Under the pieces are notes generated by a model. The model was not told the origin of the DNA, ran no database searches, and saw only the letters and a list, made by a program, of their open reading frames with translations. A stretch of DNA of 64,000 nt, taken from the NCBI RefSeq assembly GCF_007752345.1, contig NZ_CP036299.1, forward strand, positions 3,435,501 through 3,499,500, given 5' to 3'. The translations under genes and the position numbers were made by a program. Shown piece after piece: positions 1 to 10,200 of the stretch (position 1 is the stretch's first letter; every line of letters begins with the position of its first letter). Source of the stretch: Planctopirus ephydatiae (GTDB lineage Bacteria > Planctomycetota > Planctomycetia > Planctomycetales > Planctomycetaceae).

Positions 1-3000
1 CTTCCCGCAGCATCTGCAATCCGTCTGGACAGCAGGCAATGGGATCATTGCAGGAATCCAACCCGAGCTTCTCAAGAGTGCCCTGGAAAAAGGCATTCCG
101 CTGTTATCTCGAGTGATTTTCGATGAAACACTGTTCGAAGCTTTCGCCAACGATCTCAGAGAACAAACACGGCAGATCCCCTGGACAGCCACAGAACTTC
201 TCGCCATTCAGACAGCCCTCTTGAGATCGCTGGCTGAGGTGGAAGCCCATCGCTGGAATGCCTTCCGGCAAAAAACGTGGGAACTGGCATTGCATCGGCT
301 CAGCCAGATTTTGCTACATTCTTCGGGTGCTGCAAAGCCGTCACTGGCTACAGACAGGCTGGCACATGCTGATCACACGGATGGCATACAGACTCAAAAC
401 CACACAAGAGAAGCAACATCCAACAGCTCGATTCCCTACACATCACCAACCAATCCATTGACTGACTCCACCTCTCAACAATCCGAACTGAAGCCCCAGG
501 ATCCGACCATGACGACCGCACAAATTCTCGATCAGATCGCTCATTCAACCAATGGCATTGCCCCTCATGATCTGGCTCGTACAGAATCAAGTCGTATGCT
601 CGTTGAAGCCGCACCTATGGGCCTTATGCATATTAGCAAGAGTGGGCAGATCATTACGATGAATCATCGCTGCCTCGAAATTCTGCGATCGATTGCTGCT
701 GATTTACAGCTTGTTCCCGATGAACTGCTCGGTGGTCCGGCAGCACATTTGTACGACCGCTTGCCCCAATTGGGACAGCTCTCGGCCAATCTTTATACCT
801 CCCAGCGATTCATCCACCGAACTTCAACGAAAATGATTCAGGTTGATATTCACCCTGCCACTGCTCCTGGGGGTATCCGCGATGGTCAAATTGTCAGCTT
901 TCAGGACATCACCGAAAAGAGACGACTTGAAATCGCTGCTGCTGAAGCAGAGGAGCATCAGCTTGCGACCAATCGCGTCCTGATTGAACTGCAAACTGCG
1001 GAAAGTCCTGAAGATGCTGCCCGAAAAGCACTGGAAGCGGTTCAGAAGGGTTTTGGCTGGGCCTACGGTTCGTATTGGGCCATGGATCGATCTGCCAACG
1101 TGCTGCGATTTGCTCAGGAATCTGGGACTGTGAATCCCGAATTTGCCAGCCTGACACAGACCACAACTTTTGCTGAAGGCGTGGGGCTTTGTGGACGTGC
1201 CTGGCGACAGCGGGAATTGATCTTTGTTCGCAATCTGGCACAAGTCCCGGATTGTGTGCGTGGCCCGGTGGCTATGCGTGCCGGTGTGAAATCGGGTGTG
1301 TGCTTTCCGCTGATTGTCGACGATCAGGTCGCCGGCACAATGGATTTCTTTGCCATGGAAGAACTGGAACTCTCAACGGCGAGAATTGAAACTTTGCGAT
1401 CCGTCGGCCGGATGGTCTCTAACCAGGTCCAGCGTTTGAAAACAGCGAATACTCAGGCTGAGATCACGAAGAACGTCGAAGCAACCAATCGCGTTCAACT
1501 GGCACTTTCAGTGGCGACATCACCTGCAGAAGCCGTCCAGATCGCCTTGAAATCTGTGAAAGATGTCTTCGGTTGGGAGTATGGCTCTTACTGGGCGATC
1601 GATAACAAAGACCAGGTTTTGAAATTCTCAGCCGAAGATGGAACCGTTTCGCCGGAATTCCGTCGTGTGACAGAGACGTCCAGTTTTGCTCGCGGGGTGG
1701 GACTAAATGGTAAGGCGTGGCTGAACAAAGATCTGGTTTTCGTTCAGAACCTGGCAAGCGTGACTGATTGCGTCCGGGCACCATCTGCTCAAATCGCGGG
1801 TGTCAAGTCGGGCGTGGCTTTACCCATCACCATGTATGGGGAAGTGATTGGCACGATCGACTTCTTTGTCACTCGTGAAATCACCTTGTCTAAAGAACGT
1901 GCCGAAGCCTTGCGGACAGTAGCTAGAATTCTTTCCAGCACATTGCAGCAACTGGATGCCTTCCGCATGAAGTGCATGGTCGAGTCCATGCCTTCGAACA
2001 TGATTCTGGCGGATTCCAACTTTAAGATCACTTACCTGAATCCGGCATCGATCAATCTTCTGCGGACTTTGGAAAAGTATCTCCCAGTCAAGGCGGATGC
2101 GATCCTGGGGCAAAGCATTGATATCTTCCATAAAGATCCTGCCTACCAGAGAAATATCCTGAACAACCTCGGTGGAAAGTCGCGGCAGGCTCAGATTCAG
2201 GTCGGGCCGGAATGGCTGAATCTGGTCATCAGCCCCGTAACGGATGCTTCAGGCAAATCGGTCGGCTCAATGATTACCTGGGATGTCGTGACCGAGAAAC
2301 TTCGCATGGAAAACGAAGTCACCCGCATTCAGAACATGATGGAGAATATGCCCATCAATGTCCTCATGGCCAGCAGCGAAGGGGTGCTGGAATACTTCAA
2401 TCCCGCGGCCTCTCAAAATCTCAAGCGGCTGGAAAATCAACTTCCACGTAAGGTGAGTGAACTCAAGGGCAAGCCTTTCGATCTCTTCTCCCGACAGACG
2501 GAACTGCAGTCTCGAATTCTCGGGAACCCCGGCAATCTGCCTTTCACCACCAGAGTCCAACTAGGCACAGATCATCTCGATGTCCAGGTGAATGCCATTT
2601 ACGACAAAAAGGGGGACTACGTCGGGCCGATGGTGACCTTCACCATTATCACCGAACAGGTTCAGATGGCGGATACCTTCGAGAAAGATATTCGCGGAAT
2701 TGTCGAGATCGTGACTTCATCAGCAACAGAAATGCAGGCCAGTGCCAAGTCTCTCGCGGCGACATCTGACGAAACGGCACGACAGGCACAGGTTGTTGCT
2801 GCTGCCAGTGAGGAAGCCACTCGCAATGTCGAAACAGTTTCTTCAGCCTCGGAAGAACTCAGTAAATCCATTTCCGAGATCGCCAGACATGTTCAGGATG
2901 CATCGAAAATGACAGCCACCGCTGTTCATGATGCTGAAAAGACGAATGCCACCATTCGAGACCTGGGGGTCTCCAGCAACGAAATCGGGCAGGTTGTCAA

Positions 3001-3493
3001 AGTCATTACTTCAATTGCTCAACAGACCAACCTGCTCGCTCTGAACGCAACCATCGAAGCAGCCCGTGCAGGAGAAGCCGGCAAAGGCTTCGCTGTGGTG
3101 GCCAATGAAGTCAAAGAACTGGCGCGACAGACGGCCAAGGCAACAGAGGAAATCAGCCAGAAGATCAACGCCATTCAGAATGCAACGGGTGTTGCAATCA
3201 CTGCGATTGGTTCAATTGGTGAATCGATCCGGAAGATCAACGAGATCAGCACCACGATTGCCAGCGCGGTGGAAGAACAATCAGCGGCAACCAACGAAAT
3301 TTCCCGTAATGTCTCAGAAGCAGCCCGTGGAACAGCCGAAGTCTCTTCCAATATTGCCGGGGTTTCACAAGCTGCCGACGAAGGTGGCAAGGGAGCCGGG
3401 GATATTCTCACAGCGGCTGAAGGCCTGGCAATCGAATCGAATCGGCTCGATCAGGCCACGACTCAATTCCTCCAGAAATTGCGATCCAACTAA
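1..3493 (+). CDS. Soluble methyl-accepting chemotaxis protein with PAS and tandem GAF domains (5' partial)
   Basis: The reading frame is open from the first bases of the window, so the apparent GTG start at 113 is probably internal and the N-terminus lies upstream. Order seen: unassigned helical N-terminal part, low-complexity linker (about 310-520), PAS (about 590-930), two similar GAF domains (about 970-1400 and 1480-1930), two PAS domains (about 1970-2310 and 2320-2660), then the MCP signalling domain to the end. The signalling hairpin tip carries the classic [19 protein letters not shown] core near 3018-3075. No transmembrane segment is visible, so this is a cytoplasmic receptor sensing through PAS/GAF ligands. 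It precedes cheY-cheB-cheR and should feed a CheA/CheW complex outside the window. The two GAFs share the motifs GSYWA and AGVKSGV, suggesting internal duplication. Confidence 0.9.
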   Translation, partial: FPQHLQSVWTAGNGIIAGIQPELLKSALEKGIPLLSRVIFDETLFEAFANDLREQTRQIPWTATELLAIQTALLRSLAEVEAHRWNAFRQKTWELALHRLSQILLHSSGAAKPSLATDRLAHADHTDGIQTQNHTREATSNSSIPYTSPTNPLTDSTSQQSELKPQDPTMTTAQILDQIAHSTNGIAPHDLARTESSRMLVEAAPMGLMHISKSGQIITMNHRCLEILRSIAADLQLVPDELLGGPAAHLYDRLPQLGQLSANLYTSQRFIHRTSTKMIQVDIHPATAPGGIRDGQIVSFQDITEKRRLEIAAAEAEEHQLATNRVLIELQTAESPEDAARKALEAVQKGFGWAYGSYWAMDRSANVLRFAQESGTVNPEFASLTQTTTFAEGVGLCGRAWRQRELIFVRNLAQVPDCVRGPVAMRAGVKSGVCFPLIVDDQVAGTMDFFAMEELELSTARIETLRSVGRMVSNQVQRLKTANTQAEITKNVEATNRVQLALSVATSPAEAVQIALKSVKDVFGWEYGSYWAIDNKDQVLKFSAEDGTVSPEFRRVTETSSFARGVGLNGKAWLNKDLVFVQNLASVTDCVRAPSAQIAGVKSGVALPITMYGEVIGTIDFFVTREITLSKERAEALRTVARILSSTLQQLDAFRMKCMVESMPSNMILADSNFKITYLNPASINLLRTLEKYLPVKADAILGQSIDIFHKDPAYQRNILNNLGGKSRQAQIQVGPEWLNLVISPVTDASGKSVGSMITWDVVTEKLRMENEVTRIQNMMENMPINVLMASSEGVLEYFNPAASQNLKRLENQLPRKVSELKGKPFDLFSRQTELQSRILGNPGNLPFTTRVQLGTDHLDVQVNAIYDKKGDYVGPMVTFTIITEQVQMADTFEKDIRGIVEIVTSSATEMQASAKSLAATSDETARQAQVVAAASEEATRNVETVSSASEELSKSISEIARHVQDASKMTATAVHDAEKTNATIRDLGVSSNEIGQVVKVITSIAQQTNLLALNATIEAARAGEAGKGFAVVANEVKELARQTAKATEEISQKINAIQNATGVAITAIGSIGESIRKINEISTTIASAVEEQSAATNEISRNVSEAARGTAEVSSNIAGVSQAADEGGKGAGDILTAAEGLAIESNRLDQATTQFLQKLRSN

Positions 3494-3501
3494 CAGGTGA
3501 C

Positions 3502-3556
3502 AACTGCCGGGGAACATTCTCGCTCAAACTCTGAGAGTGTTCTCTGGCGGTTTTGA
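3502..3556 (+). terminator. Intrinsic terminator after the chemoreceptor gene
   Basis: Arms 3502-3521 and 3533-3552 pair over 20 positions, all Watson-Crick or G-U, with an 11-nt loop. The 3' end of the stem runs into TTTT. It starts 8 nt after the chemoreceptor stop and separates that gene from cheY. Confidence 0.75.
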
Positions 3557-3653
3557 TTGACTTTGAAAAATTGCATACGTCGATGACCACGAGATTGAAA
3601 TTCAGGCTTCTCCAGAGAAACAGGATGCTTGCTGCCCTGAAAAGGTCTGCTCT

Positions 3654-4022
3654 ATGAAAACCTTGCTTCTAGTCGATGATTCGCGCGCCGTTCGTCTGGC
3701 AACCAAACGCATGGTGACCTCTTTGGGGGTTAACATTCTCGAGGCAGAAGATGGCAGTCAGGCCTGGGAACGTGTGCAGAGTCATCCAGAAATTGATGCC
3801 ATTCTGCTCGACTGGAATATGCCGGTGATGGATGGCATTACGTTCCTTCGTAAACTGCGCGAAGATAAGTCGCAGCCTCAACCAGCTGTCATCATGTGTA
3901 CGACCGAGAACGACCTGCCACGCATTCTCGAAGCGATGCAGGCGGGTGCTAACGAATACATTATGAAACCGTTCACGGAAGAAATCGTGCGCGAAAAACT
4001 TGCCGGAACAGGGATTCTATGA
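3654..4022 (+). CDS. cheY: CheY-like single-domain response regulator
   Basis: A 122-residue stand-alone receiver domain, the usual CheY length. The acidic pocket Asp8/Asp9, phospho-acceptor Asp53 (in LLDWNMP), Thr83 and Lys105 (in MKPF) are all present, so it should be phosphorylatable. It would carry the signal from a CheA kinase to the flagellar motor or another target. AAAAGG lies about 8 nt before the ATG. Its stop overlaps the cheB start in ATGA, so the two are translationally coupled. Being followed by cheB and cheR strongly supports chemotaxis rather than another two-component role. Confidence 0.9.
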   Translation: MKTLLLVDDSRAVRLATKRMVTSLGVNILEAEDGSQAWERVQSHPEIDAILLDWNMPVMDGITFLRKLREDKSQPQPAVIMCTTENDLPRILEAMQAGANEYIMKPFTEEIVREKLAGTGIL

Positions 4023-5176
4023 GTTTACGTCCAGTGAAAATTCTGGTCGTGGATGACTCCGCCGTGATCCGTGGCCTGATGGCCAAAGTCATTGAATCGA
4101 CCGAGGGTTTGCAGCTTGCTGGAACAGCGATGCATGGCGAAGCCGCCCTGGCATTTCTGAAACGCAATCCTGTAGACATTGTGGTCCTCGATGTCGAAAT
4201 GCCTGTGATGAATGGACTCGACGCCTTGCGTCAGATCCAGATTCAGTTTCCCCGCACACATGTGATCATGGCTAGTGCTCTCACGACGGCCGGGGCGAAA
4301 GTGACTGTTGAAGCATTGGCGCAAGGTGCTGCAGGCTGTGTTGCGAAACCTCAGGCAAAGTCGGCGTCGGATGCGATCCAGCAGGTCGGAGCCGAACTTG
4401 TACCACTCATCCGGGCTCTGACGAACAAACCTGAGGCAAACAGTCCGGATGCGGCGATCGATGCCGAGACCGAGATTCGTTCACACTCCGAATCCAACGT
4501 ATCCCGTACGAACATTGCGTATCATACTCCGTCGAAAACCGAGACGGCCACTCGATCAACCGGCAGTTCGGTACTACGCAGAATGCCTCGGCCCGTGCAG
4601 GCCATTGTGATTGGCACCAGCACAGGTGGCCCCAAAGCTCTGAGCCAGATCATGTCGAGCATTGATGACACGATCTGGCAACCCATACTGATCGTTCAGC
4701 ACATGCCGGCGGCATTTACACCGATGCTGGCCAAGCATCTGGGAAGTGATTCCCGCAGAGTATGTGTCGAAGCTCAGACGGGCATGCCTATTCTCCCCAG
4801 GCAAATTTATGTAGCTCCTGGTGATTTTCATCTGGAAGTTGTTCGCAAAGGTGCGGATATCGTTGCCCAACTTCATCAGGCAGCACCGGAACATTATTGT
4901 CGCCCATCGGTGAATCCGCTCTTTCGGACAGCAGCCGATGTCTGGGGAAAACACCTGGCAGCAGTCATGTTAACCGGTATGGGTGATGACGGAATTGAAG
5001 GGACACAGGCCGTCCATCAGGCGGGTGGTTACATATTGGCACAGGATGCTGTCTCGAGTGTGGTTTGGGGAATGCCGGGAGCTGTCGTGAAAGCAGGCCT
5101 TCACGATGAGATGCTCTCGCTGTCCGAGATTGCAGGTCGTCTCCGGCAGATTGCATTGTGGAAAGGGGCAGCATGA
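4019..5176 (+). CDS. cheB: Chemotaxis response regulator protein-glutamate methylesterase CheB
   Basis: A 385-residue protein with an N-terminal receiver (Asp12/13, phospho-acceptor Asp58 in VLDVEMP), a variable linker around residues 125-185, and a C-terminal methylesterase domain. The catalytic triad can be placed at Ser201 (GTSTGG), His228 (QHMP) and Asp324 (GMGDDG). CheB demethylates or deamidates glutamates on chemoreceptors, opposing CheR during adaptation. It overlaps cheY by 4 bp upstream and cheR by 4 bp downstream, so the three genes form one tightly coupled operon. The linker is longer than in the enteric protein. Confidence 0.95.
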   Translation: MSLRPVKILVVDDSAVIRGLMAKVIESTEGLQLAGTAMHGEAALAFLKRNPVDIVVLDVEMPVMNGLDALRQIQIQFPRTHVIMASALTTAGAKVTVEALAQGAAGCVAKPQAKSASDAIQQVGAELVPLIRALTNKPEANSPDAAIDAETEIRSHSESNVSRTNIAYHTPSKTETATRSTGSSVLRRMPRPVQAIVIGTSTGGPKALSQIMSSIDDTIWQPILIVQHMPAAFTPMLAKHLGSDSRRVCVEAQTGMPILPRQIYVAPGDFHLEVVRKGADIVAQLHQAAPEHYCRPSVNPLFRTAADVWGKHLAAVMLTGMGDDGIEGTQAVHQAGGYILAQDAVSSVVWGMPGAVVKAGLHDEMLSLSEIAGRLRQIALWKGAA

Positions 5177-6009
5177 CCATTGATTCCAACGACTATGATT
5201 TCCTATCGGCTCTGGTCGCAAGACGATCAGGTTTAGCCCTGGGAAGCGGAAAAGAATATCTCCTCGAAGCTCGTCTCATTCCCATTGCCAATTCGTTGGG
5301 TATGCCCAGCCTCGTTGAACTGGTTCGTCATCTCAGAATTCGCCGGGATGAAAATCTCGAGGCCACCATCACGGAAGCGATGACGACGAATGAGACATTA
5401 TTCTTTCGAGATAAGACACCTTTTGATGAACTCAAAGAACGGATTCTTCCGGAGTTGATTGCGAATCGGCAAACCAGCCGCAGGCTGCGGATCTGGTCCG
5501 CGGCAGCTTCCACTGGCCAGGAAGCTTATTCGCTCCTGATGACGATTCGCGAGTCCTTTCCACAATTGTCGACATGGCGTATCGAAGTCATTGGAACCGA
5601 TATCAGCCAGCAAGCGTTGTCTAAAGCCAGGCAGGGAACCTACTCGCAGTTCGAAGTTCAGCGAGGTCTGCCCATTCAACTGCTGGTCAAGTATTTCCAG
5701 CAGGTACCAGAAGGTTGGCAGATTTCCCAAGATCTGCGAAATGCCGTCACCTTCAAGCCACTCAACCTGCTGGAGAATCTCTCTTCGCTGGGTGAATTTG
5801 ACATTATCTTCTGCCGCAATGTTCTCATCTATTTTGAACAAGCCAATAAGACCACCATTCTCGACCGTATGGAACGACAACTCCGGCCGGATGGTTACCT
5901 GGTGCTTGGTGCTGCAGAGACTGTCCTGGGTGTGACGAATCGATTTCAGAGAGTTCGAAGCTGTAAATCTGCCGTGTATGCACCTTCCAGACAGTTTCAG
6001 ACCGTTTAA
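5173..6009 (+). CDS. cheR: Chemotaxis protein methyltransferase CheR
   Basis: A 278-residue SAM-dependent methyltransferase that methylates receptor glutamates. The motif SAAASTGQEAYS matches the CheR SAM-binding loop, and CRNVLIYF is the conserved C-terminal-domain motif. A GTG at 5158 is in frame, but AAGGGG at 5163-5168 sits just before the ATG at 5173, and that ATG forms an ATGA overlap with the cheB stop, so 5173 is preferred. Third gene of the cheYBR operon. No CheR-type TPR extension is present. Confidence 0.95.
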   Translation: MTIDSNDYDFLSALVARRSGLALGSGKEYLLEARLIPIANSLGMPSLVELVRHLRIRRDENLEATITEAMTTNETLFFRDKTPFDELKERILPELIANRQTSRRLRIWSAAASTGQEAYSLLMTIRESFPQLSTWRIEVIGTDISQQALSKARQGTYSQFEVQRGLPIQLLVKYFQQVPEGWQISQDLRNAVTFKPLNLLENLSSLGEFDIIFCRNVLIYFEQANKTTILDRMERQLRPDGYLVLGAAETVLGVTNRFQRVRSCKSAVYAPSRQFQTV

Positions 6010-6453
6010 TCGTCGTTCACATTGGTGAAACTCTCAGTGATTGCGGTGGAGTTTTCCCCACACATCTGGCAGATGATGTTCGCTGAACGTATTGCTTGCG
6101 GCCGGTGTATGAGGCAAGCGAGCAAGCGTGTCATCGGCTCGTTCGCCCGTTCTGAAGAAGCAGGAAATTGACTGAGTGACAGTTGATGCTGCCATCAATT
6201 CGAACACTTCGCTCGTTACTTCAAGAATGGAGAATTCACCACGAAGGTCGGGAAGGGCACTAAGGTGACGGTTTTCTCAATACGAAGTTAATGCCTGAGT
6301 CAGTCACCCGCGGCTTAATCCCGTAGTGGCGCTAAATTCTAATGTGCTCCCGATTCACTTTTTCGAGAAGTTTGCCATGCAAATATTTCACAAAGTCGGA
6401 TACTCTAATATGAGTTGTTTGTGATTATTCGTGGTTCAGTAAAAGGGTGATTC
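6010..6453. other. Intergenic region, 444 bp
   Basis: Between cheR and the next sensor gene. No convincing gene, RNA or strong hairpin was seen. The last bases (6441-6450, AAAAGGGTGA) are the ribosome binding site of the following GTG-started gene. Confidence 0.5.
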
Positions 6454-8154
6454 GTGGCTGTTCCTGAACGTGTGGTGGTTCTCGGAGCAAGCAGCGAGCA
6501 GCACGAGCAGATTCTGCAGCATTTGCGTGGCTTCCCGGTGGATGTTCTCCCTCCAGCGACGCCATTTTCCCACTTCTCGAATGATGATCTACCGGATGGA
6601 GTGCTGGTCATCGGCACGATGGCTTCCCTGGCCATGCGGCTGAATGAAATTAACGCGCTGGTTCAGCATCTTCCCGACGGGCTTGTGGTACTCAATCATC
6701 AGCAACAGGTTCTCTGGTGGAATCGCCGGATCGAAGAGCTGGCGGGAACGAACGATCTTTCGGGGCGGGATTTCTTTGGAATTTTACAAAACCCGCAAAT
6801 CGAAGGGCCCGATTTCTCACCTCTTAATCAAGCTCTGGCCACCAGCGAAACCACTCGAACAAAGCTGCGGTTGAGCGACAAACAGTATCTTGAAATTCTC
6901 GTTTCACCGGTCCTTGACGATCATAATGAGCTTCCTCTGGGACTGGTCGTTACGGTTCATGACATTTCGAACGATGTCCTCGAACGCGAAAAACTCAATG
7001 CGATCCATCAGGCCGGTCGAGAACTGGGTGATCTTTCTGCCGAAGAACTCATCGAGATGTCGGTGGAGGATCGCATTGAACTTCTCAAACAGAAGATCAT
7101 TCAATTCACGCAGGATACGCTCAATTACGAAACGATCGAAATCCGTCTGTTGGATCGCAATACGAAATCATTAGATCCCTTGCTGCATGTCGGGATGACT
7201 GAAGAAGCTTCTCACCGGAAACTGTTTGCCAATGCGACGAATAACGGAGTGACAGGTTTCGTGGCAGCTACAGGGAGCAGCTATCTTTGCGAAGAAACTT
7301 CGAGCGATCCTTTGTACTTGCCTGGTGCGCTGGGAGCTCGAAGTTCGCTGACAGTGCCCTTGATTCTGCACGATGAAGTGCTGGGAACTTTCAATGTCGA
7401 AAGCTCGAAAGCGGGAGCATTCTCCCATCGCGATCTGCAATTTCTGGAGCTGTTTGCACGCGAAATCGCGATATCGCTGAATACACTGGAGTTGTTCGCC
7501 GTTGAGAAAATGACGGCGCAAAGCGAGAGTATGAATCTCGTCCTGAGAGAGATTCATCGTCCGCTCTCTGAAATTCTGGGGGATGCCAACTGGATTCTCG
7601 ATGGGTTTATTGGTCACCAACCCGAGATCTGTGAGCGATTGCAGCGAGTGATCAATCACACCCGTGGTATTCGTGATCTGATCATGAAAATCGGAGAAGC
7701 TGCTCAACCGGCCCTTCCTCACGCACCAGTGGCCTATCAACCTGCCGCCCAAAGAGCACGCATTCGCGGCAAGCGAATTCTTGTCGTCGACCAGGATGAT
7801 ACGATTCGCCAGGCCGCAAATGATCTTCTTGTTCGGTTTGGTTGTGTGGTGGAAGCTGCCAGCAGCGGCATTGAGGCTGAACGACTTGTGCGTGGATATC
7901 ATTATGACGCTGCCATTATTGATATCCGTCTCCCTGACATGACAGGGTTCGACGGCTTCGTGCGAATTCGACAGTTGAATGAGCATCTGCCTGTCATCCT
8001 GATGACAGGTTTCGGCTATGACCCTTCGCATTCGATCGTCAAAGCCAGACAGATGGGTTTGAAATCAGCACTCTACAAACCATTCCGCCTTGAGCAGCTT
8101 TTGAGTGAACTGGAAAAGGTGATGACTCCTCCAGCCGAACCCACCGCTTCGTGA
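6454..8154 (+). CDS. PAS-GAF-receiver sensor protein with HisKA-like helix but no ATPase domain
   Basis: A 566-residue soluble protein with a GTG start preceded by AAAAGGG. Residues 1-60 resemble a degenerate receiver. A PAS domain follows (about 65-180), then a coiled linker, a GAF domain (about 210-355), a helical segment with IHRPLSEILG resembling a histidine-kinase dimerisation helix (about 365-430), and an intact receiver domain (about 440-560; Asp in IIDIRLPD, Lys in YKPF). No HATPase_c N/G boxes are present, so it cannot phosphorylate itself. It may be a phosphorelay intermediate or scaffold, possibly for the adjoining chemotaxis block; that role is inference. Confidence 0.8.
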   Translation: MAVPERVVVLGASSEQHEQILQHLRGFPVDVLPPATPFSHFSNDDLPDGVLVIGTMASLAMRLNEINALVQHLPDGLVVLNHQQQVLWWNRRIEELAGTNDLSGRDFFGILQNPQIEGPDFSPLNQALATSETTRTKLRLSDKQYLEILVSPVLDDHNELPLGLVVTVHDISNDVLEREKLNAIHQAGRELGDLSAEELIEMSVEDRIELLKQKIIQFTQDTLNYETIEIRLLDRNTKSLDPLLHVGMTEEASHRKLFANATNNGVTGFVAATGSSYLCEETSSDPLYLPGALGARSSLTVPLILHDEVLGTFNVESSKAGAFSHRDLQFLELFAREIAISLNTLELFAVEKMTAQSESMNLVLREIHRPLSEILGDANWILDGFIGHQPEICERLQRVINHTRGIRDLIMKIGEAAQPALPHAPVAYQPAAQRARIRGKRILVVDQDDTIRQAANDLLVRFGCVVEAASSGIEAERLVRGYHYDAAIIDIRLPDMTGFDGFVRIRQLNEHLPVILMTGFGYDPSHSIVKARQMGLKSALYKPFRLEQLLSELEKVMTPPAEPTAS

Positions 8155-8215
8155 TGGCGGATCTCTTGGCAGGTAGAAGTTTCTCTCAACCTTGATGCGT
8201 CAATTTTCTGTGTCT

Positions 8216-8256
8216 CAAACAAAAATCACCCGGCAAGCAATGGCTCACCGGGTGAT
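8216..8256 (-). terminator. Intrinsic terminator of the BBP7 gene
   Basis: Perfect 9-bp stem ATCACCCGG (8225-8233) with CCGGGTGAT (8248-8256). On the minus strand it is followed by TTTTTGTTT. It lies 45 nt past the minus-strand stop at 8301. Confidence 0.85.
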
Positions 8257-8300
8257 CTGAATCTCAGTACTCGAAATTCTTCGTTAAGAATCAATTGGGC

Positions 8301-9827
8301 TTAGTAATTCCACTCGACACCGAAACTCCAGGCTTGTGTCCAGAACGTGCTTCGGCTGTCACCAATGGTAGTCTGGAGTGGAGCACCCCGCCAGACGATA
8401 TTCTCTTCTGGCCGGTAAACTTCTCCCAGCATGGTGAAGGTATAACCGAACTGGAACTGAGCCTGCTCGAAGAACGCCATGCGTTTAATCAGTGGAACAT
8501 AACTGAGAAGTGGTGCTCTCAGCAGGACAGATTGTTCGAGCATGGGTGAAACAATGGTGGTCGTATCGGAGTCGTTAAAGACCTGATCCACGCCTGTCGC
8601 GGGAGGCACGTTTCCCGAACCTGTCTGATTAAAAATATTTTTGTATTCGATGGATCGCTTCGAATGGTTGGCCAGGAGACCGAACTTTGTATTCGAGATG
8701 ATCTTGAATTTGTCTTTTCCCAGATCAATCCGGAAGCCGACTTCGGGACCCGCAAACTGCGATTGAACGACCGACCGGAGAGTTGAATCCAGCAGCAGAA
8801 CATCTGTGGGATTATCTGGAGCGATAATCGCTGCTGGGCGTGGTCGACCAGTGGTCGTTTCAACGGCGAGGTCAGTCGTTCCCGTCGTATAGTTCAAACC
8901 ACTGTCGATACCATGAAAACCAAATGTTTCACGCAGACCGAAGTAGCGAATCCCGTAAGTGGGCCGGATACGGAATCCATCTCCCTCTTTCCAGGGATTA
9001 GCCACACCACCAATATTCGCGCCATAAAACTGACTGGTGTGGTTGATCTCGAACAACAGATCGTACTTTTGGACACCGGTATTGTTGGCGTTATTAAGAT
9101 TGGTATCACCATCAAACAGCGGGAGAGCACCAACAATCTGCAGTCGATCAACAATCGGAATGGTATAGCTGGGTGTTGTGGTCACCGAAGTGGGTGGAGG
9201 AGTGGCGATTCGCTGTTCGCCAGTCGCACCTTCATCCAGGAAGAACCCTGACAACGTCCAGCCACTTTCGTCCGCCTGTTCACCTTCGAGAGTCAAGCGG
9301 ATACCACCCGAGGTCGCGTCATTCAGAATTCCAGTATAGGTGAATGGAGTGATGTTACTCGTCGTAGCACCTGTCCCAGTCCCTGTACCAGTTCCCGTCC
9401 CTGCAGTTGTTGTGGGACGGTATACCGGGAGAATTCCTTCGGATCCCATCAGTCGATTGTTGGGCTTCTTGTAAACTCCATAGAGCCCTTCGACTGTGAA
9501 GGACATCTGTGATGGCCCCCACTTTGAGTTATCGAACCAGAAGCCGTTTTCCTGCTGAATCTGCTGGAAAGGGGGCCCCTCAAAGGGAGAAACTGCCGGC
9601 CAAGGGTTCATCCCCGGCTGGAAAGATGGAGGTGCCATTCCCGGCCCATACCCTTCCGGCGCATATCCTCCAGGCATGGGCTGATAGCCTGCCGAAGGAT
9701 AGTAGCCGCTCAAATCCGGGTTCATGGGACCATCTTGTCCCATGGTGACCGAGCCCGACGCCAGCATCAGCCCGCCAAGCAGGTATTTGAAGCCGCGAAG
9801 TTTGTTAAACCAGTGCCGTGTCTGCAT
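8301..9827 (-). CDS. BBP7 family outer-membrane beta-barrel protein
   Basis: 508 residues. The chosen ATG at 9827 has TCCCTG (AGGGA on the coding strand) about 7 nt upstream; an in-frame ATG at 9869 is less likely. An N-terminal hydrophobic signal segment ends near a Gln-containing cleavage region. It is followed by a Pro/Gly/Tyr/Met-rich linker of about 60 residues, then alternating beta-strand sequence with aromatic girdle residues. A Thr-Gly repeat tract occurs near 9375-9405. The C-terminus ends in an aromatic strand (FGVEWNY), typical of barrels. The BBP7 family was described from planctomycetes; its transport function is unknown. Monocistronic, with its own terminator. Confidence 0.75.
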   Translation of the reverse strand: MQTRHWFNKLRGFKYLLGGLMLASGSVTMGQDGPMNPDLSGYYPSAGYQPMPGGYAPEGYGPGMAPPSFQPGMNPWPAVSPFEGPPFQQIQQENGFWFDNSKWGPSQMSFTVEGLYGVYKKPNNRLMGSEGILPVYRPTTTAGTGTGTGTGTGATTSNITPFTYTGILNDATSGGIRLTLEGEQADESGWTLSGFFLDEGATGEQRIATPPPTSVTTTPSYTIPIVDRLQIVGALPLFDGDTNLNNANNTGVQKYDLLFEINHTSQFYGANIGGVANPWKEGDGFRIRPTYGIRYFGLRETFGFHGIDSGLNYTTGTTDLAVETTTGRPRPAAIIAPDNPTDVLLLDSTLRSVVQSQFAGPEVGFRIDLGKDKFKIISNTKFGLLANHSKRSIEYKNIFNQTGSGNVPPATGVDQVFNDSDTTTIVSPMLEQSVLLRAPLLSYVPLIKRMAFFEQAQFQFGYTFTMLGEVYRPEENIVWRGAPLQTTIGDSRSTFWTQAWSFGVEWNY

Positions 9828-10200
9828 CAGATCGTCCCTGACGATGCACCGTAAATTGAAGCGAGGCAACCACCGTTGCTTCCGCTGCTCATCGGCGAAT
9901 GCCGCCGATAATGAACCATCGCGCTGGATGGGCCTGCCGGTAGTATCGGTTCGGCAAGTTGGCAGACTGTATCGATTGTGACTTTGGTAGCGGGAAAACC
10001 GGTTCTGTCGCGTTTAACGACCAGCAACTTTCGCCATTCGAGCAGGGAATCCCTGCGGTTGATTAGCCTCAGGCGACTTTTACCGGTGTCTGACAACGCC
10101 TGCTCATAGAGACTTGAAGTATTTCCTCTCCGGAAATCGCTGGATGCGAAGCATGCCCAGAGCCGGGAAGAATCGTGATTTTCTTATCTGACGAACGGAT
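9828..10200. other. Intergenic region, 373 bp
   Basis: Upstream of the BBP7 gene and downstream of the sigma-54 regulator. The BBP7 promoter must lie here. No recognisable gene or strong hairpin was seen. Confidence 0.45.

Noticed and set aside
6010-6453. Short open frame at about 6076 after cheR
   Set aside because: About 32 codons, no ribosome site, no recognisable feature.
7171-8031. Minus-strand frame of 286 codons opposite the PAS-GAF-receiver gene
   Set aside because: The plus strand has clear GAF and receiver motifs; the antisense frame has none and no start signal.
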